Assembly (NCBI GenBank): GCA_003243425.1
Contig: QFQP01000013.1
Span: forward strand, 248,001 to 312,000
Reading direction: 5' to 3'
DNA: 64,000 bases
Source of the DNA: Archangium gephyra
Lineage (GTDB): Bacteria > Myxococcota > Myxococcia > Myxococcales > Myxococcaceae
The notes beneath the pieces were generated by a model that did no database searches, was not told where the DNA came from, and saw only the letters and a list, made by a program, of their open reading frames with translations. Shown piece after piece: positions 1-8,572 of this stretch (positions are counted from its first letter, which is position 1; each line of letters starts with the position of its first letter). A program made the translations under genes and the position numbers.

Positions 1-753
1 AGTCGTCGGAGAACTTGCCGGTCAGCCGCTGAAGTCCGCACACCGTGTCGGAGACCGGCAGCCAGTTCGTCGACTCCCCGCCCGCGCCGTAGATCTGCCA
101 GCTGAAGGGCGTCACCGTGTTGATCAACTTCACGCACACCGCGGCCGTGTTCCCGCCTGATTCCGCGTCGCCGCTGTTGCCGAGGTTTCCGCCGATGGCC
201 CAGCTGTCGAACTCGCGGCCGTTCCAATAGATGCGCTGCCGCTCCACTTCGGCGTAGTGGCCGGTGCCGGTGAAGCCCACGTCAGCCATCACCTCGGTGA
301 AGAAGCACTTGGTGAGCACGTCGGTGGTGCCCTCCGGCAGCCACTGCGGTTCTCGCCGTAGAAGACGCCGTTGCCGCTGTCGCCGCTCCACGACAGTTCC
401 CTGCGGCCGTACACATGGGGAATGCACGTGGCCTGCGCCTTCACGCCGCTGCCGGTGCCCTTGTAGGCCTTCAAGAACCAGTGACCGCCCTCGCGGAACA
501 CGCGGCCGCCGGCGCGGTTGCTGCGGGTGCCGCGAATTTCGCCGCTGAGGCCCTGCAGGAAGCAGGTGCGATCGTGGTCGGTGCCGAGGTCGACCTTCCC
601 GCCGACGCTCGTCGCCCAGCCGTTGACGGTGACCGCTTCCTCCTGTGACGCGACCGCGGGCTTCTCGTCGGGTAACGCGCCTTCGTCCACACCCACGCCG
701 CAACCGGTGACGACCGCGGCGACGGCCGTGCACAGCATCTTGGTGAGCTTCAT
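1..753 (-). pseudogene. Frameshifted secreted lipoprotein, continues beyond window start
   Basis: The start at 753 gives a lipoprotein signal peptide ending in the lipobox VTGC (Cys18), followed by an acidic linker. The open frame breaks at about 346-350. Reading on in the next frame (GENR, then QWLPEGTTDVLTKCFF) restores coherent protein to the left window edge, which fits one missing base. The two halves carry a recurring unit: TCFLQGLSGEIRG near the start and TVCGLQRLTGKFSDD at the edge, both following W-rich, Gly-rich stretches. This suggests tandem copies of a small Cys-containing secreted domain. Function is unknown. It is transcribed away from the sigma gene at 880. It is either a real pseudogene or a base-call error. 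I am confident of the frame change and much less so of its cause. Confidence 0.7.
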
Positions 754-778
754 TTCGATTCACTTTCGCCAGGGACGC

Positions 779-803
779 GGAACTGCCTCGCTGCATGAAC
801 GCG
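779..803 (+). promoter_or_regulatory. Candidate ECF-type promoter upstream of the first sigma gene
   Basis: GGAAC at 779-783, a 16-base spacer, then CGCG at 800-803. This resembles the GGAAC/CGT pattern of many ECF sigma promoters and lies upstream of an ECF sigma gene, so autoregulation is plausible. The -10 match is weak and nothing else confirms it. Confidence 0.25.
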
Positions 804-879
804 AAATCGTTCCGGAATTCCCGGGGCGAAAATCGCCGGGGAGGGCGGGAAGGTTCGGCGCGGCCTTCGTTCACCACGC

Positions 880-1455
880 ATGGCGTTCGTCGCGGGCTTC
901 GTTGACTCACACGATCTTCAGAGGCAAGAGCGCGATGTGCGAGGGGGGCTCCACATTGTCCGCGGGGACGAGTCCGCCCTCGGGGCGCATCGCGACGTGC
1001 TGCAGCGTTATGCGCTGCGGCTGTGTCGCAACGCCACCGACGCCGACGATCTCGTTCAGGACACGTTGACCCGCGCGCTCGCCCGCTGGTCGTCACTGGC
1101 GCCGGGCACCGACACGCGCGCGTGGTTGCTCTCGATTCTCCACAACGTGTTCATCGACAGCTGCCGCAAGCAGAAGCAGCAGGGCACCCGCGTCGGAGAG
1201 GACGTCGTCGAGAACGTGGCCGCGCCAGAACCTGAGGTCGAACCGCGTTGGGCGCAGATCACCAACGCCGAAGTGGCCACCGCCATCGACACCCTCGACC
1301 CGTCGTTTCGCGACGTGTACCGGCTGCACGCGCGCGGCGAAGGCTACGACGCGATCTCGCGCAGCCTCGGCATTCCGAAAATCACGGTGGGCACCCGACT
1401 GACGCGCGCGCGCAAGAAGATGAAGGCGCTGCTCTTCGGTGAGGAGGAGTCATGA
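880..1455 (+). CDS. ECF-family RNA polymerase sigma factor
   Basis: An extracytoplasmic-function sigma factor of 191 residues from the ATG at 880. Region 2 is recognisable from about residue 35 to 105 (HRDVLQRYALRLCR, DADDLVQDTLTRALAR, RAWLLSILHNVFID). Region 4 runs from about 135 to 190 (LDPSFRDVYRLHARGEGYDA, then the helix-turn-helix with TRLTRARKKMKALL). The N-terminus is longer than usual for the family. A GTG at 937 would give a more typical length, and neither start has a strong ribosome-binding site. The stop overlaps the next start (ATGA), so sigma and its membrane partner are translationally coupled. It should direct polymerase to a small regulon once released from the partner encoded at 1452. 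Confidence 0.9.
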   Translation: MAFVAGFVDSHDLQRQERDVRGGLHIVRGDESALGAHRDVLQRYALRLCRNATDADDLVQDTLTRALARWSSLAPGTDTRAWLLSILHNVFIDSCRKQKQQGTRVGEDVVENVAAPEPEVEPRWAQITNAEVATAIDTLDPSFRDVYRLHARGEGYDAISRSLGIPKITVGTRLTRARKKMKALLFGEEES

Positions 1456-4364
1456 ATTCACCGCACCCCGACGTGAACGCGTTCTTCGATCAGCAGCTGT
1501 CTGCGGTCGAAGCCGACGCCGTTCGTGCGCACCTCGCCGACTGCGCGCAGTGCCAGCGTGAGCTCCATGCGTTGATGCAGCTCGACGCGCGCGTGGAAGC
1601 GCTCGAGGCCCGGCGGCCGGCGACGTGGAAGCGCGTGGTGCCGGTGGTGGTGTTGGCTGCGGCGACGCTGCTGGGGGTGTTCTTCGCCACGCGGGAGCAG
1701 CCTGCGAAGCCGTCACCGCTCGTGCAGCTGACGGGCCCGCGGCACCTCGATGCGCGCGTCAGCTGGCGCGATGGAGACGTGTGGCGACCGTACGAACCGG
1801 CGCGTGGCGCGGCCTCGGTCGACGTGGTTCCACTCACCACGCTCGCGGCGTTGGAGCAGGGCGGAGATCGCTCGGCGCTGGCGGGCGCGTTGATCCTCAG
1901 CGGGTCGCTCGAGCAGGCCCGGCGGGTGCTCGAGGGGCTGCCCGATTCGGCGCAGCGCAGCGCTGACCTCGCCGCCGCAGCGCTCGCGCTCGGTCGTGCC
2001 GACGATGCCCTCGAGCTGGCCCAGGACGCGTTGGAGCTCGAACCGAACAACGCACGAGCCCTCTGGAACAAGGCCGTCGCCGCGCGCGCGCTGGGCTTCA
2101 CCGCCGTCGCCGCCAGGACCTTCGGAGAAGTCGCTGCGTTGCGTGAGCCGGGCTGGGCTGACGAGGCCGTCGCCCAGCAGCGTGCCCTGGACGAGCGGTG
2201 GAAACGTACGCTCGACGTGCACCAGCGCATGCTCGATGCCGCCGCGGCCATGGCGCTCGACGGCACTCCGATGCCTGACGCGTTGATCCGCGCCGCGCCC
2301 GGGCCGTCGCGCATGTACCTGACCTACGCGTTGCGACTCGCAAGAGACCGCGCGTCGGTCGAGGCGTTGATGCCGGTGGCGGTCACGCTCGACGCGCTCA
2401 ACGGTGGTGACGGTGCGCAGGCCAGCGTTCGCCGCGCCGCCGCAGCTGATTTCAAGGCGCGCGCGAAGTTGTTGCCGGAGCTCCGCGCCTTCTTCGTCGA
2501 CTTCCTGCGTGGTCTGTCGGGCTGGGGTATCGCTCCGCGGCTCACCACGAAGGAGCGCGGGCTCGGTGCCGACACGGCCGCGTTCATCGACCGCGTGGTG
2601 ACCCGCGAGAAGAACGAAGACGTGGTGCTGGTGCTCCTGCTCTCGATGCAGGCGCAGGACCACTTCGAGGCGTTCAGCCGCGCCGTCGCCGGCGCCGATG
2701 ACGTGTGGTTCACCGCGGCCCTCGACCTGGAGCGCGGCAAGCGCGCCGTCGCCGCGGCGCGTGCGTCGGAGGCCGAGCGGGTCTGGCTCGAGGTCGCGCG
2801 GAGCGGCCCGGCCTTCCGCCGCATGCAGGCCCGGGAGCGGCTGGCGATGTTGTACGCCGACGAGCACCGCGCCGCCGAGGCACAGCGTGAGGCCATCGAG
2901 GCGCTGGCCCTGGCGCGTGAGCAGGGTGACGTGGTCGCCCAGCTGCGCCTGTTGTGGACGCTGGGCAACGCCGCGCGCTTCCGGAATCTCGGAGCGCTCT
3001 CGCAGGCTGCGCTGGAAGAACGTGCGTTGTGGCAGCCCGAGTCGTGCGAGTCGCGGCGGTACCTGGGCGAATCGGTCGCGACCATGGAGGTGGCGATGCT
3101 CGAGCCCCGGCGCGCGCGTGCGGCCCTCGAGCGCGCTGCGTCGTGTGGTGACCCGCTGTCCATCGTCGGCGCGTTCTCGTTTGCCGACGTGATGCGGCTC
3201 GACCCTCACGACGGTGATGGCGCGAAGTTGACGGCCATGCTGGTGCCGTTGCGCACTGAGGCTGACGAGGCGCAGCGCGTGTTCGTCGACCACATCGAAG
3301 GTCGCGCGCTCCTCGACGTGGATCGTGAGAGAGGCGAAGCGCTGCTCAGGAAGTCCATCGTCGCGGCCAGGAAGCTGGGCGGGGTCGACGCGATGACGCT
3401 CAAGGTGCAGGCCTACGGGTACGGTCTGCTGCGGAGCGATGCGGCGCGACGCGGCGATTTTCCGGCCTTGTTCGCGCTCACCGCCGAGGAGCTGGGCCGC
3501 CCCATCCCCGACGGTTGCGTGCTGGTGGTCGAGGTGCAGGACGATCGTGTGGCGGTCGCCGGTCGCGATCGCTCGGGCCAGATCGCCGGCGCGTTCCAGC
3601 GCGTTCCGTTGACGCGAAGACACCGTCAGGGTCTGGAGGCCGACGAGATCTCCGCGGTCGTTTCGTCGATCGCCACCCGCACGGGCGATGGCTGCGAGCT
3701 GCTGGTGTACGCCGGCTATCCACTGCACGGCCGCGGCGCCTGGCTGCCCGACGCACTCGCGTGGAGCTACGCGACGGGCATACCGAAGCGCGCGGCGCTC
3801 CCGGGGCGCACGGTGGTGGTGAGCGACGTGGAGGCTCCCCCGGAGCTCGGGTTGAAGCCGCTGGGCAGCTGGTCGACGGGTGTGCCGGTCGACGACCGCA
3901 TCACCGGTGCGCAGGCGACCCCCGAGCGCGTGCTCTCGGCCCTGGGCGACGCGGCCTACGTGGAGTTCGACGTTCATGGGCAGGTGAACACCGGCTCTGA
4001 AGACACGGCGGCGTTGGTGCTCGCGACGGGCGCGAACGGCCACTCGCTGACGGCCGCGAGGGTCGCGCAGGCGAAGCTCAACAGGCACCCCGTGGTGTTG
4101 CTCGGTGCGTGTCGCGCCGCGACGGCGGCGCCGTACATGCACGAGGCCTGGAGTCTACCTCGGGCGTTTGCTCAGGCCGGCGCGCGGTCGATCATCGCGG
4201 CGCCCGTCGACCTTCCCGACGGTGAAGCGCGGCGCTTCTTCGGCCCGCTGACTGAGCGTCTGCTGCGCGGTGAATCGCCTGCGTCGGCGCTGCGCGATGA
4301 GCGCGTGAAGTGGCTCGCGGCGAACGGTGCGCCGTGGGTCAGGCAGGTGCTGGTTTTCGAGTAG
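1452..4364 (+). CDS. Anti-sigma (zf-HC2)-TPR-CHAT protease fusion protein
   Basis: 970 residues. The N-terminus has the zinc-binding anti-sigma signature H27-x3-C31-x2-C34. A single membrane segment follows at about 62-79 after a Trp-Lys-Arg border. Residues ~100-680 are helical, with clear TPR-like units near 170-240 (ADLAAAALALGRADDALELA). The last ~290 residues form a CHAT domain (caspase/HetF-associated with TPRs). The likely catalytic dyad is His842 in EFDVHGQ and Cys887 in LLGACRAA. The gene overlaps the ECF sigma gene by ATGA, so the N-terminal domain should hold that sigma factor at the membrane. A standard anti-sigma topology would put the TPR-CHAT part in the periplasm, which is unusual for this protease class; alternatively the hydrophobic stretch may not cross the membrane. 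Domain calls are firm; the proteolytic mechanism is inferred. Confidence 0.88.
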   Translation: MNSPHPDVNAFFDQQLSAVEADAVRAHLADCAQCQRELHALMQLDARVEALEARRPATWKRVVPVVVLAAATLLGVFFATREQPAKPSPLVQLTGPRHLDARVSWRDGDVWRPYEPARGAASVDVVPLTTLAALEQGGDRSALAGALILSGSLEQARRVLEGLPDSAQRSADLAAAALALGRADDALELAQDALELEPNNARALWNKAVAARALGFTAVAARTFGEVAALREPGWADEAVAQQRALDERWKRTLDVHQRMLDAAAAMALDGTPMPDALIRAAPGPSRMYLTYALRLARDRASVEALMPVAVTLDALNGGDGAQASVRRAAAADFKARAKLLPELRAFFVDFLRGLSGWGIAPRLTTKERGLGADTAAFIDRVVTREKNEDVVLVLLLSMQAQDHFEAFSRAVAGADDVWFTAALDLERGKRAVAAARASEAERVWLEVARSGPAFRRMQARERLAMLYADEHRAAEAQREAIEALALAREQGDVVAQLRLLWTLGNAARFRNLGALSQAALEERALWQPESCESRRYLGESVATMEVAMLEPRRARAALERAASCGDPLSIVGAFSFADVMRLDPHDGDGAKLTAMLVPLRTEADEAQRVFVDHIEGRALLDVDRERGEALLRKSIVAARKLGGVDAMTLKVQAYGYGLLRSDAARRGDFPALFALTAEELGRPIPDGCVLVVEVQDDRVAVAGRDRSGQIAGAFQRVPLTRRHRQGLEADEISAVVSSIATRTGDGCELLVYAGYPLHGRGAWLPDALAWSYATGIPKRAALPGRTVVVSDVEAPPELGLKPLGSWSTGVPVDDRITGAQATPERVLSALGDAAYVEFDVHGQVNTGSEDTAALVLATGANGHSLTAARVAQAKLNRHPVVLLGACRAATAAPYMHEAWSLPRAFAQAGARSIIAAPVDLPDGEARRFFGPLTERLLRGESPASALRDERVKWLAANGAPWVRQVLVFE

Positions 4365-4421
4365 TCACTCCGCGGTCTGGCCACCGCGCGGTGTTCATTC
4401 ACGGCCCAAGGGAGAGACGTC

Positions 4422-4895
4422 ATGAAGAAGGCGTGCATTGCAGCTCTGGTTTCGTTCGCAGTGTTCAGCGGGTGTGGCGTCGGCAGCGAGCTCGACGAGC
4501 AGGAAGTCGGCACGCAGCGCGCTGCGCTTCGCGCGGTGCTCCCGGTGCCGGCGATGCCGACCCGACCGACCCCGTACACGCGGGGCATGAGGACCTTCCC
4601 GCGCACCGTGCTCAGTGCGGTGACGTACGTGCAGCCGGCTGAGAACCCGGGCGAGTTCGAGGCGTGGGGCTTCGACGTGGTGACGCGGGAGTGCGTCTTC
4701 TACGTGCGTGGCGACGTGGCGATGTTCAACGACTTCGAGCAGGACGTGAAAAGTGCGCTCGACCTGATTCCGAAGGGCAACCCGTCGTACCTGGGCAGCA
4801 CCATCCAGGGGCAGCCGAAGGTGGGCCCGCGCATCGGCGGCGGCGGCGTACCCGACCTCCCGGCCGTGTGGGCGCGTTCGGTCAACGCCATCTGA
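4422..4895 (+). CDS. Small lipoprotein of unknown function
   Basis: 157 residues. The signal peptide ends in FSGC (Cys18) and is followed by GVGSELDEQEVG, the acidic linker style seen in several other lipoproteins of this window. The mature part has no domain I recognise; it contains an aromatic-rich core (EAWGFDVVTRECVFYVRGDV) and a Gly-rich segment near the C-terminus. It starts 57 bases after the anti-sigma-CHAT gene on the same strand, with a purine-rich ribosome-binding site (GGGAGAG) before the ATG. It could belong to that operon or regulon. A role as periplasmic partner or protease substrate is speculation. Confidence 0.75.
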   Translation: MKKACIAALVSFAVFSGCGVGSELDEQEVGTQRAALRAVLPVPAMPTRPTPYTRGMRTFPRTVLSAVTYVQPAENPGEFEAWGFDVVTRECVFYVRGDVAMFNDFEQDVKSALDLIPKGNPSYLGSTIQGQPKVGPRIGGGGVPDLPAVWARSVNAI

Positions 4896-4916
4896 ACGTG
4901 CAGTGATGGTTTCCGT

Positions 4917-5603
4917 TCAGCCGAGGAGGGCCTTCAAGGCGCCCTCTTCGGCGAGCGAGTTGAACGCCCACTTCGCTCCCACGTCACGCAGCTCGTCGAC
5001 GCCGTGCGCGCCGGTCGAGACGCCGATGCACTCGGCGCCGATGGCGAGCGCCGCGTGAACGTCTTTGGGCGTGTCGCCGATGATGACGACCCGCGCGTCT
5101 TCACGCTTCACGTCGAGCTGTCTGGCGCCCCGGTCTGCACCCGCGCGAATGAGCTCCGGTCGAAGCTCGTGGTCGTCACCGAAGCCCCCGAAGCTGAACT
5201 TCGAATACAGGCCCACGCGCTGCAATTTCACGCGCGCGCCTTCGCGCACGTTGCCGGTGCCGAGGCCGACGGCAGCGCCCGCGCGCAACGAAGCGTCCAC
5301 CGCGTCACGCATGCCGTCGTGCACGACGTAGTGCTGGTCAGGCACCGAGCGCACCGACGCCTCGAGGCAGGTGATGTAGGTGGCGAGGAGCGCGTCGATG
5401 TTGGCGTCGGTCGCGTCGACGCCGATGGCCGCGAGCCCGAGCCGCACGATGGCCCGGTCGGTCATGCCGTCGAAGCTGAACGTGGCGCACGCGTCTTCGC
5501 GGCGGTGGAGCAGGTCGAAGGCACGGCTGATGGCGCGACGGCCCGCGCCTCCGGTGCTGATGAGCGTGCCGTCGATGTCGAAGAGAAGAACGGTGGGGCG
5601 CAC
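4917..5603 (-). CDS. HAD-superfamily phosphatase, phosphoglycolate-phosphatase-like
   Basis: 228 residues. HAD motif I is LLFDIDGTL with nucleophile Asp9 and Asp11. The cap domain spans about 20-90. The motif II region is GLGTGN, and motif IV is VIIGDTPKDVHAA. This layout matches the Gph/PGP-like branch, cytosolic hydrolases of small phosphate esters such as 2-phosphoglycolate; the true substrate cannot be told from sequence. It lies 14 bases downstream of the metalloprotease gene on the same strand, so the two may be co-transcribed, with no obvious functional link. Confidence 0.88.
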   Translation of the reverse strand: MRPTVLLFDIDGTLISTGGAGRRAISRAFDLLHRREDACATFSFDGMTDRAIVRLGLAAIGVDATDANIDALLATYITCLEASVRSVPDQHYVVHDGMRDAVDASLRAGAAVGLGTGNVREGARVKLQRVGLYSKFSFGGFGDDHELRPELIRAGADRGARQLDVKREDARVVIIGDTPKDVHAALAIGAECIGVSTGAHGVDELRDVGAKWAFNSLAEEGALKALLG

Positions 5604-5617
5604 CGCTCTCCTCTACC

Positions 5618-8416
5618 TCAATAGAAGTAGGGCGAGGTGGCGACGTCGATGCGGCGAATGAGGTCGTCGATGTAGGGCTGCACGTTGCTCGGCCACGAGT
5701 TGCGGTTGGTGGCGAAGTAGCTGCGCGCGGTGGTGAGCGCGACGTACGCGTCGGCGTTCTGCATGGCCTTGAGCACGTCGACCATCATGCGCATGGTGTC
5801 GAAGGTGCGCTGGGTGTCGGTGCTCATCAGGCTCTCGCGCGCCACGGTCACCGCACGCGCGGTGAACGCGGGGTCGTTGAACGCGGGGTTCACGGCGATC
5901 TCGTCGCGGTACTCCGGGCCCTCCTTGAAGAGGTTCAACAGGAACACGGCGTTGAAGTAGTCGGCGTAGCGGTTGGCGTAGGTGTCGAGCGCGATGATGT
6001 CGGCGCGCATCGGCGGCGCGGTGTCGCCGATGAGAATGTTGAAGGCCTCCAGGCGCTGCGCCTCGGTCGCCGGGGCACGCACGTAGCGGGTCACCGCGTA
6101 GAAGGCGCGCGCATCGAGCGGCTGGCCCTTGAAAGCCGCCCGTGACGCAGCCTGGAAGCGCGGCCCGATGTCGGTGGTGAGCGGGTTGCTGCCGGTGTCG
6201 AAGCGATCGCACGCGGCGTCGATCAGCGTGTCTTCGTCGGTGCAGAACGGCTGCGTGGGCGGCGTGGTGGCAAGACCGTAGAGGTAGCGAACGGCAGCGA
6301 TGTCGTACGCCGCAGGCGCGTCGAGCAGCACCGCGTCAGCGTCGACGTTGTAGTCCATCACCGAGACCTTCTCGGTCGAGCCCTTGAAGTTGTGACGCAG
6401 GCCGAGCGTGTGACCGACCTCGTGCAGCACCACGTGCGTCAGGTACTTCTCGAGGTACGCCTTGCGGGTCATGCCGGCGGGGATCACCGCGTCGTGGCGC
6501 TCCATCGAACACAACGACTGCTCGGGCATCGCCGACCAGCGCAGCGCGGGCCTGGCGGCCATGCGGCTCGTCGGGCCGTTCCAGATCGGCACGTTGAAGA
6601 ACACCGGCGCCACCGGGGCCAGCGCGTCGCACGAGCACGCGATGACGGCCGAGCCGGTGTTGCGTGGTGCGAGCGTTCCGCGAATGAAGTCGTTCCCGTT
6701 CACCTGTGAGTCGAGGCAGGCCACTTCGTCGCGACGCGCGATGCTCTGCGACGACGAGGGCGCAGGCGCGGCCGTGCCTTCGCTGCAGTTGGTGGTGCCG
6801 TAGCCCACGGTGTCGACGACGTCGGCGGTGAGCGCGCACGCACCCACGAGCGCGGTCGTGGTCCTGGACAGCGCGACCTTGCCGTTGCTCGCCGAGATGT
6901 TGATGCCGCTGGTGACGTCGGCAGCTGGAAGCGCGACGCCGCCATCGCTCGCCGCGAGCCCGACGAGGAAGTAGCCACCGCCGGGTATGGAACCGGTGAG
7001 CGGGATGACCTGCCACGCGCTGGTGCCGGTCGATGAGCCGTACTGCAGCGACCACCCGTTGAGCGACACCGGCAACACCGCGCGGTTGTGCAGCTCGATG
7101 AAGTCCTGATTGCGGAAGCCCGTGGCCGAGTTGCCGCCGAAGAGCTGGCTGATCACCACCGAGCCCGCGCAATCGGGCACGCCGGCGTCGGTGACCGCTC
7201 CGGCGTCGGTGACCGTTCCGGCATCGACGATGGGCGCGACGCCCGCGTCGAACACGCCGGCATCGGCCCCGGCTTCGAAGAGCGCCGCTTCCACGAAGAT
7301 GCTCGAGAAGTAGACCGACGCGCCGCGGATCTCTCCGGTGTTCGGGTTCTCACGCCAGTTCGCGAACGCGAGACCCGCGCCGGGGTTGGGGTCGACCACG
7401 ATGAAGTTCTTGTCGTCATCGCCGAACGAATCATCGGCGCCGGTGGTGACGACCGAGAACACCGGGAAGCCGAACGCGTCGTTCCACTTCGTCACGCCGC
7501 GCGAAATCGCACCGCGCACGTCGACGCCAGCCAGGCGCGGGTCTGCTTCCAGACGTTCGATGCTCTTCGTGATGCGCCACGGAATCGGCTGCATTCCGGG
7601 CTTCAGGTTCCACTTCACGACGTTGCGGCGCACGCGCGCTTCGTTGGCCACGTACTGCGGGTTCGCGCTCTCGAAGAAGTGCCTGGTCGTCAGCTCGGTC
7701 GACGTGAAGCCGGCGCCTTCGGCGTAGCGGCGCAGCGACAGCGACATGGTGCCCGAGCCGCGGAACGGCTGGTCCCAGCCGAGCACGCCCGGCGCGGGAA
7801 CGTTCGAGTAGCCCGTGAAGACCTGCTCCCATGACACGCCGTCGGCGAGCGCGCGGTAGCGCTGCAGGAACGCGAGCTCGACTTCGAAACGCATCTGGTA
7901 GTTCGCGCCGATGACGTCGGACACCGCGTCGAAACGGTTGAGGCCCGCCGACGGGTCGACGAGCACGTAGTTCGACGAGCCCGCCTGCGAATTGAAAGGC
8001 GCGTAGTCGGTGACGACGGGCCACGCTTCGACCACGCGCTGGGGATCGAGCACGTCGCTCCACTTCGCGCCGTCGGTGGCGTCGAACACGAAGAGCTTGT
8101 CGTTCTGAAGCTTGAAGGTGACGACGCGCGTGCCCAGCGAGTGCACCGGCGTGTTCTCGGCCGGGTGCCACTGCGTCAGGTACGCCGACAAGAAGTAGCG
8201 CTGCTCGAGCTGCGACTTGTTGATGGCGAGGTAGAAGTTCTCGCTGCCCACCGCGCCGTTCGGCCCGCCGTCACTGGTGAGCGCCTGTGAGGTGCGCGCG
8301 ACGCGAACGAACGCTTCGTCGCCGAGCGACTCGGTCATGGTCGCTTCGTTCTGACCACAGCTCATCACTGCCAGTGCGCACACGACGACCGCGGCGCCCG
8401 AAAGACGCGAGAACAT
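5618..8416 (-). CDS. Secreted zinc metalloprotease lipoprotein with inserted lamin-tail domain
   Basis: 932 residues from the ATG at 8416, chosen because a signal peptide with lipobox VMSC (Cys20) follows at once and AGGAG sits 7 bases upstream. The zinc site is HEVGHTLGLRH starting at His665 (HExxHxxGxxH, metzincin type), with a Met-turn-like SVMDYN soon after. The context resembles the DUF5117/DUF4953 zinc-dependent metalloprotease family. Between the first half of the catalytic region (~260-375) and the zinc site lies a DAG-repeat linker (~382-413). After it comes a ~170-residue segment resembling the lamin-tail domain (FIELHNRAVLPVSLNGWSL, YFLVG). It probably degrades extracellular protein while anchored in a membrane. 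Substrate unknown. Confidence 0.88.
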   Translation of the reverse strand: MFSRLSGAAVVVCALAVMSCGQNEATMTESLGDEAFVRVARTSQALTSDGGPNGAVGSENFYLAINKSQLEQRYFLSAYLTQWHPAENTPVHSLGTRVVTFKLQNDKLFVFDATDGAKWSDVLDPQRVVEAWPVVTDYAPFNSQAGSSNYVLVDPSAGLNRFDAVSDVIGANYQMRFEVELAFLQRYRALADGVSWEQVFTGYSNVPAPGVLGWDQPFRGSGTMSLSLRRYAEGAGFTSTELTTRHFFESANPQYVANEARVRRNVVKWNLKPGMQPIPWRITKSIERLEADPRLAGVDVRGAISRGVTKWNDAFGFPVFSVVTTGADDSFGDDDKNFIVVDPNPGAGLAFANWRENPNTGEIRGASVYFSSIFVEAALFEAGADAGVFDAGVAPIVDAGTVTDAGAVTDAGVPDCAGSVVISQLFGGNSATGFRNQDFIELHNRAVLPVSLNGWSLQYGSSTGTSAWQVIPLTGSIPGGGYFLVGLAASDGGVALPAADVTSGINISASNGKVALSRTTTALVGACALTADVVDTVGYGTTNCSEGTAAPAPSSSQSIARRDEVACLDSQVNGNDFIRGTLAPRNTGSAVIACSCDALAPVAPVFFNVPIWNGPTSRMAARPALRWSAMPEQSLCSMERHDAVIPAGMTRKAYLEKYLTHVVLHEVGHTLGLRHNFKGSTEKVSVMDYNVDADAVLLDAPAAYDIAAVRYLYGLATTPPTQPFCTDEDTLIDAACDRFDTGSNPLTTDIGPRFQAASRAAFKGQPLDARAFYAVTRYVRAPATEAQRLEAFNILIGDTAPPMRADIIALDTYANRYADYFNAVFLLNLFKEGPEYRDEIAVNPAFNDPAFTARAVTVARESLMSTDTQRTFDTMRMMVDVLKAMQNADAYVALTTARSYFATNRNSWPSNVQPYIDDLIRRIDVATSPYFY

Positions 8417-8572
8417 GGAGAGGCTCCTGAGTGGCTTCGGCGAGTGGGTGCGCCGAGGTGCACGATGAACCCGACAGCCTCGAATGTTGTGCAACGCAGC
8501 CGTGTCGATTTCGCCGATTTGCCCGGGAAGCGCGGTGAATTCGTGCGGTTGAGTGGGGTACTTTCGTCGGCG

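Noticed and set aside
1713..4142. Long open frame antisense to the anti-sigma-CHAT gene
   Set aside because: Arg/His-rich, low-complexity translation typical of the opposite strand of GC-rich genes; no domain, and the plus-strand gene is well supported.
4371..4388. Hairpin CGCGGT/ACCGCG after the CHAT gene as a terminator
   Set aside because: Only six pairs and no T run; expected by chance at this GC content.
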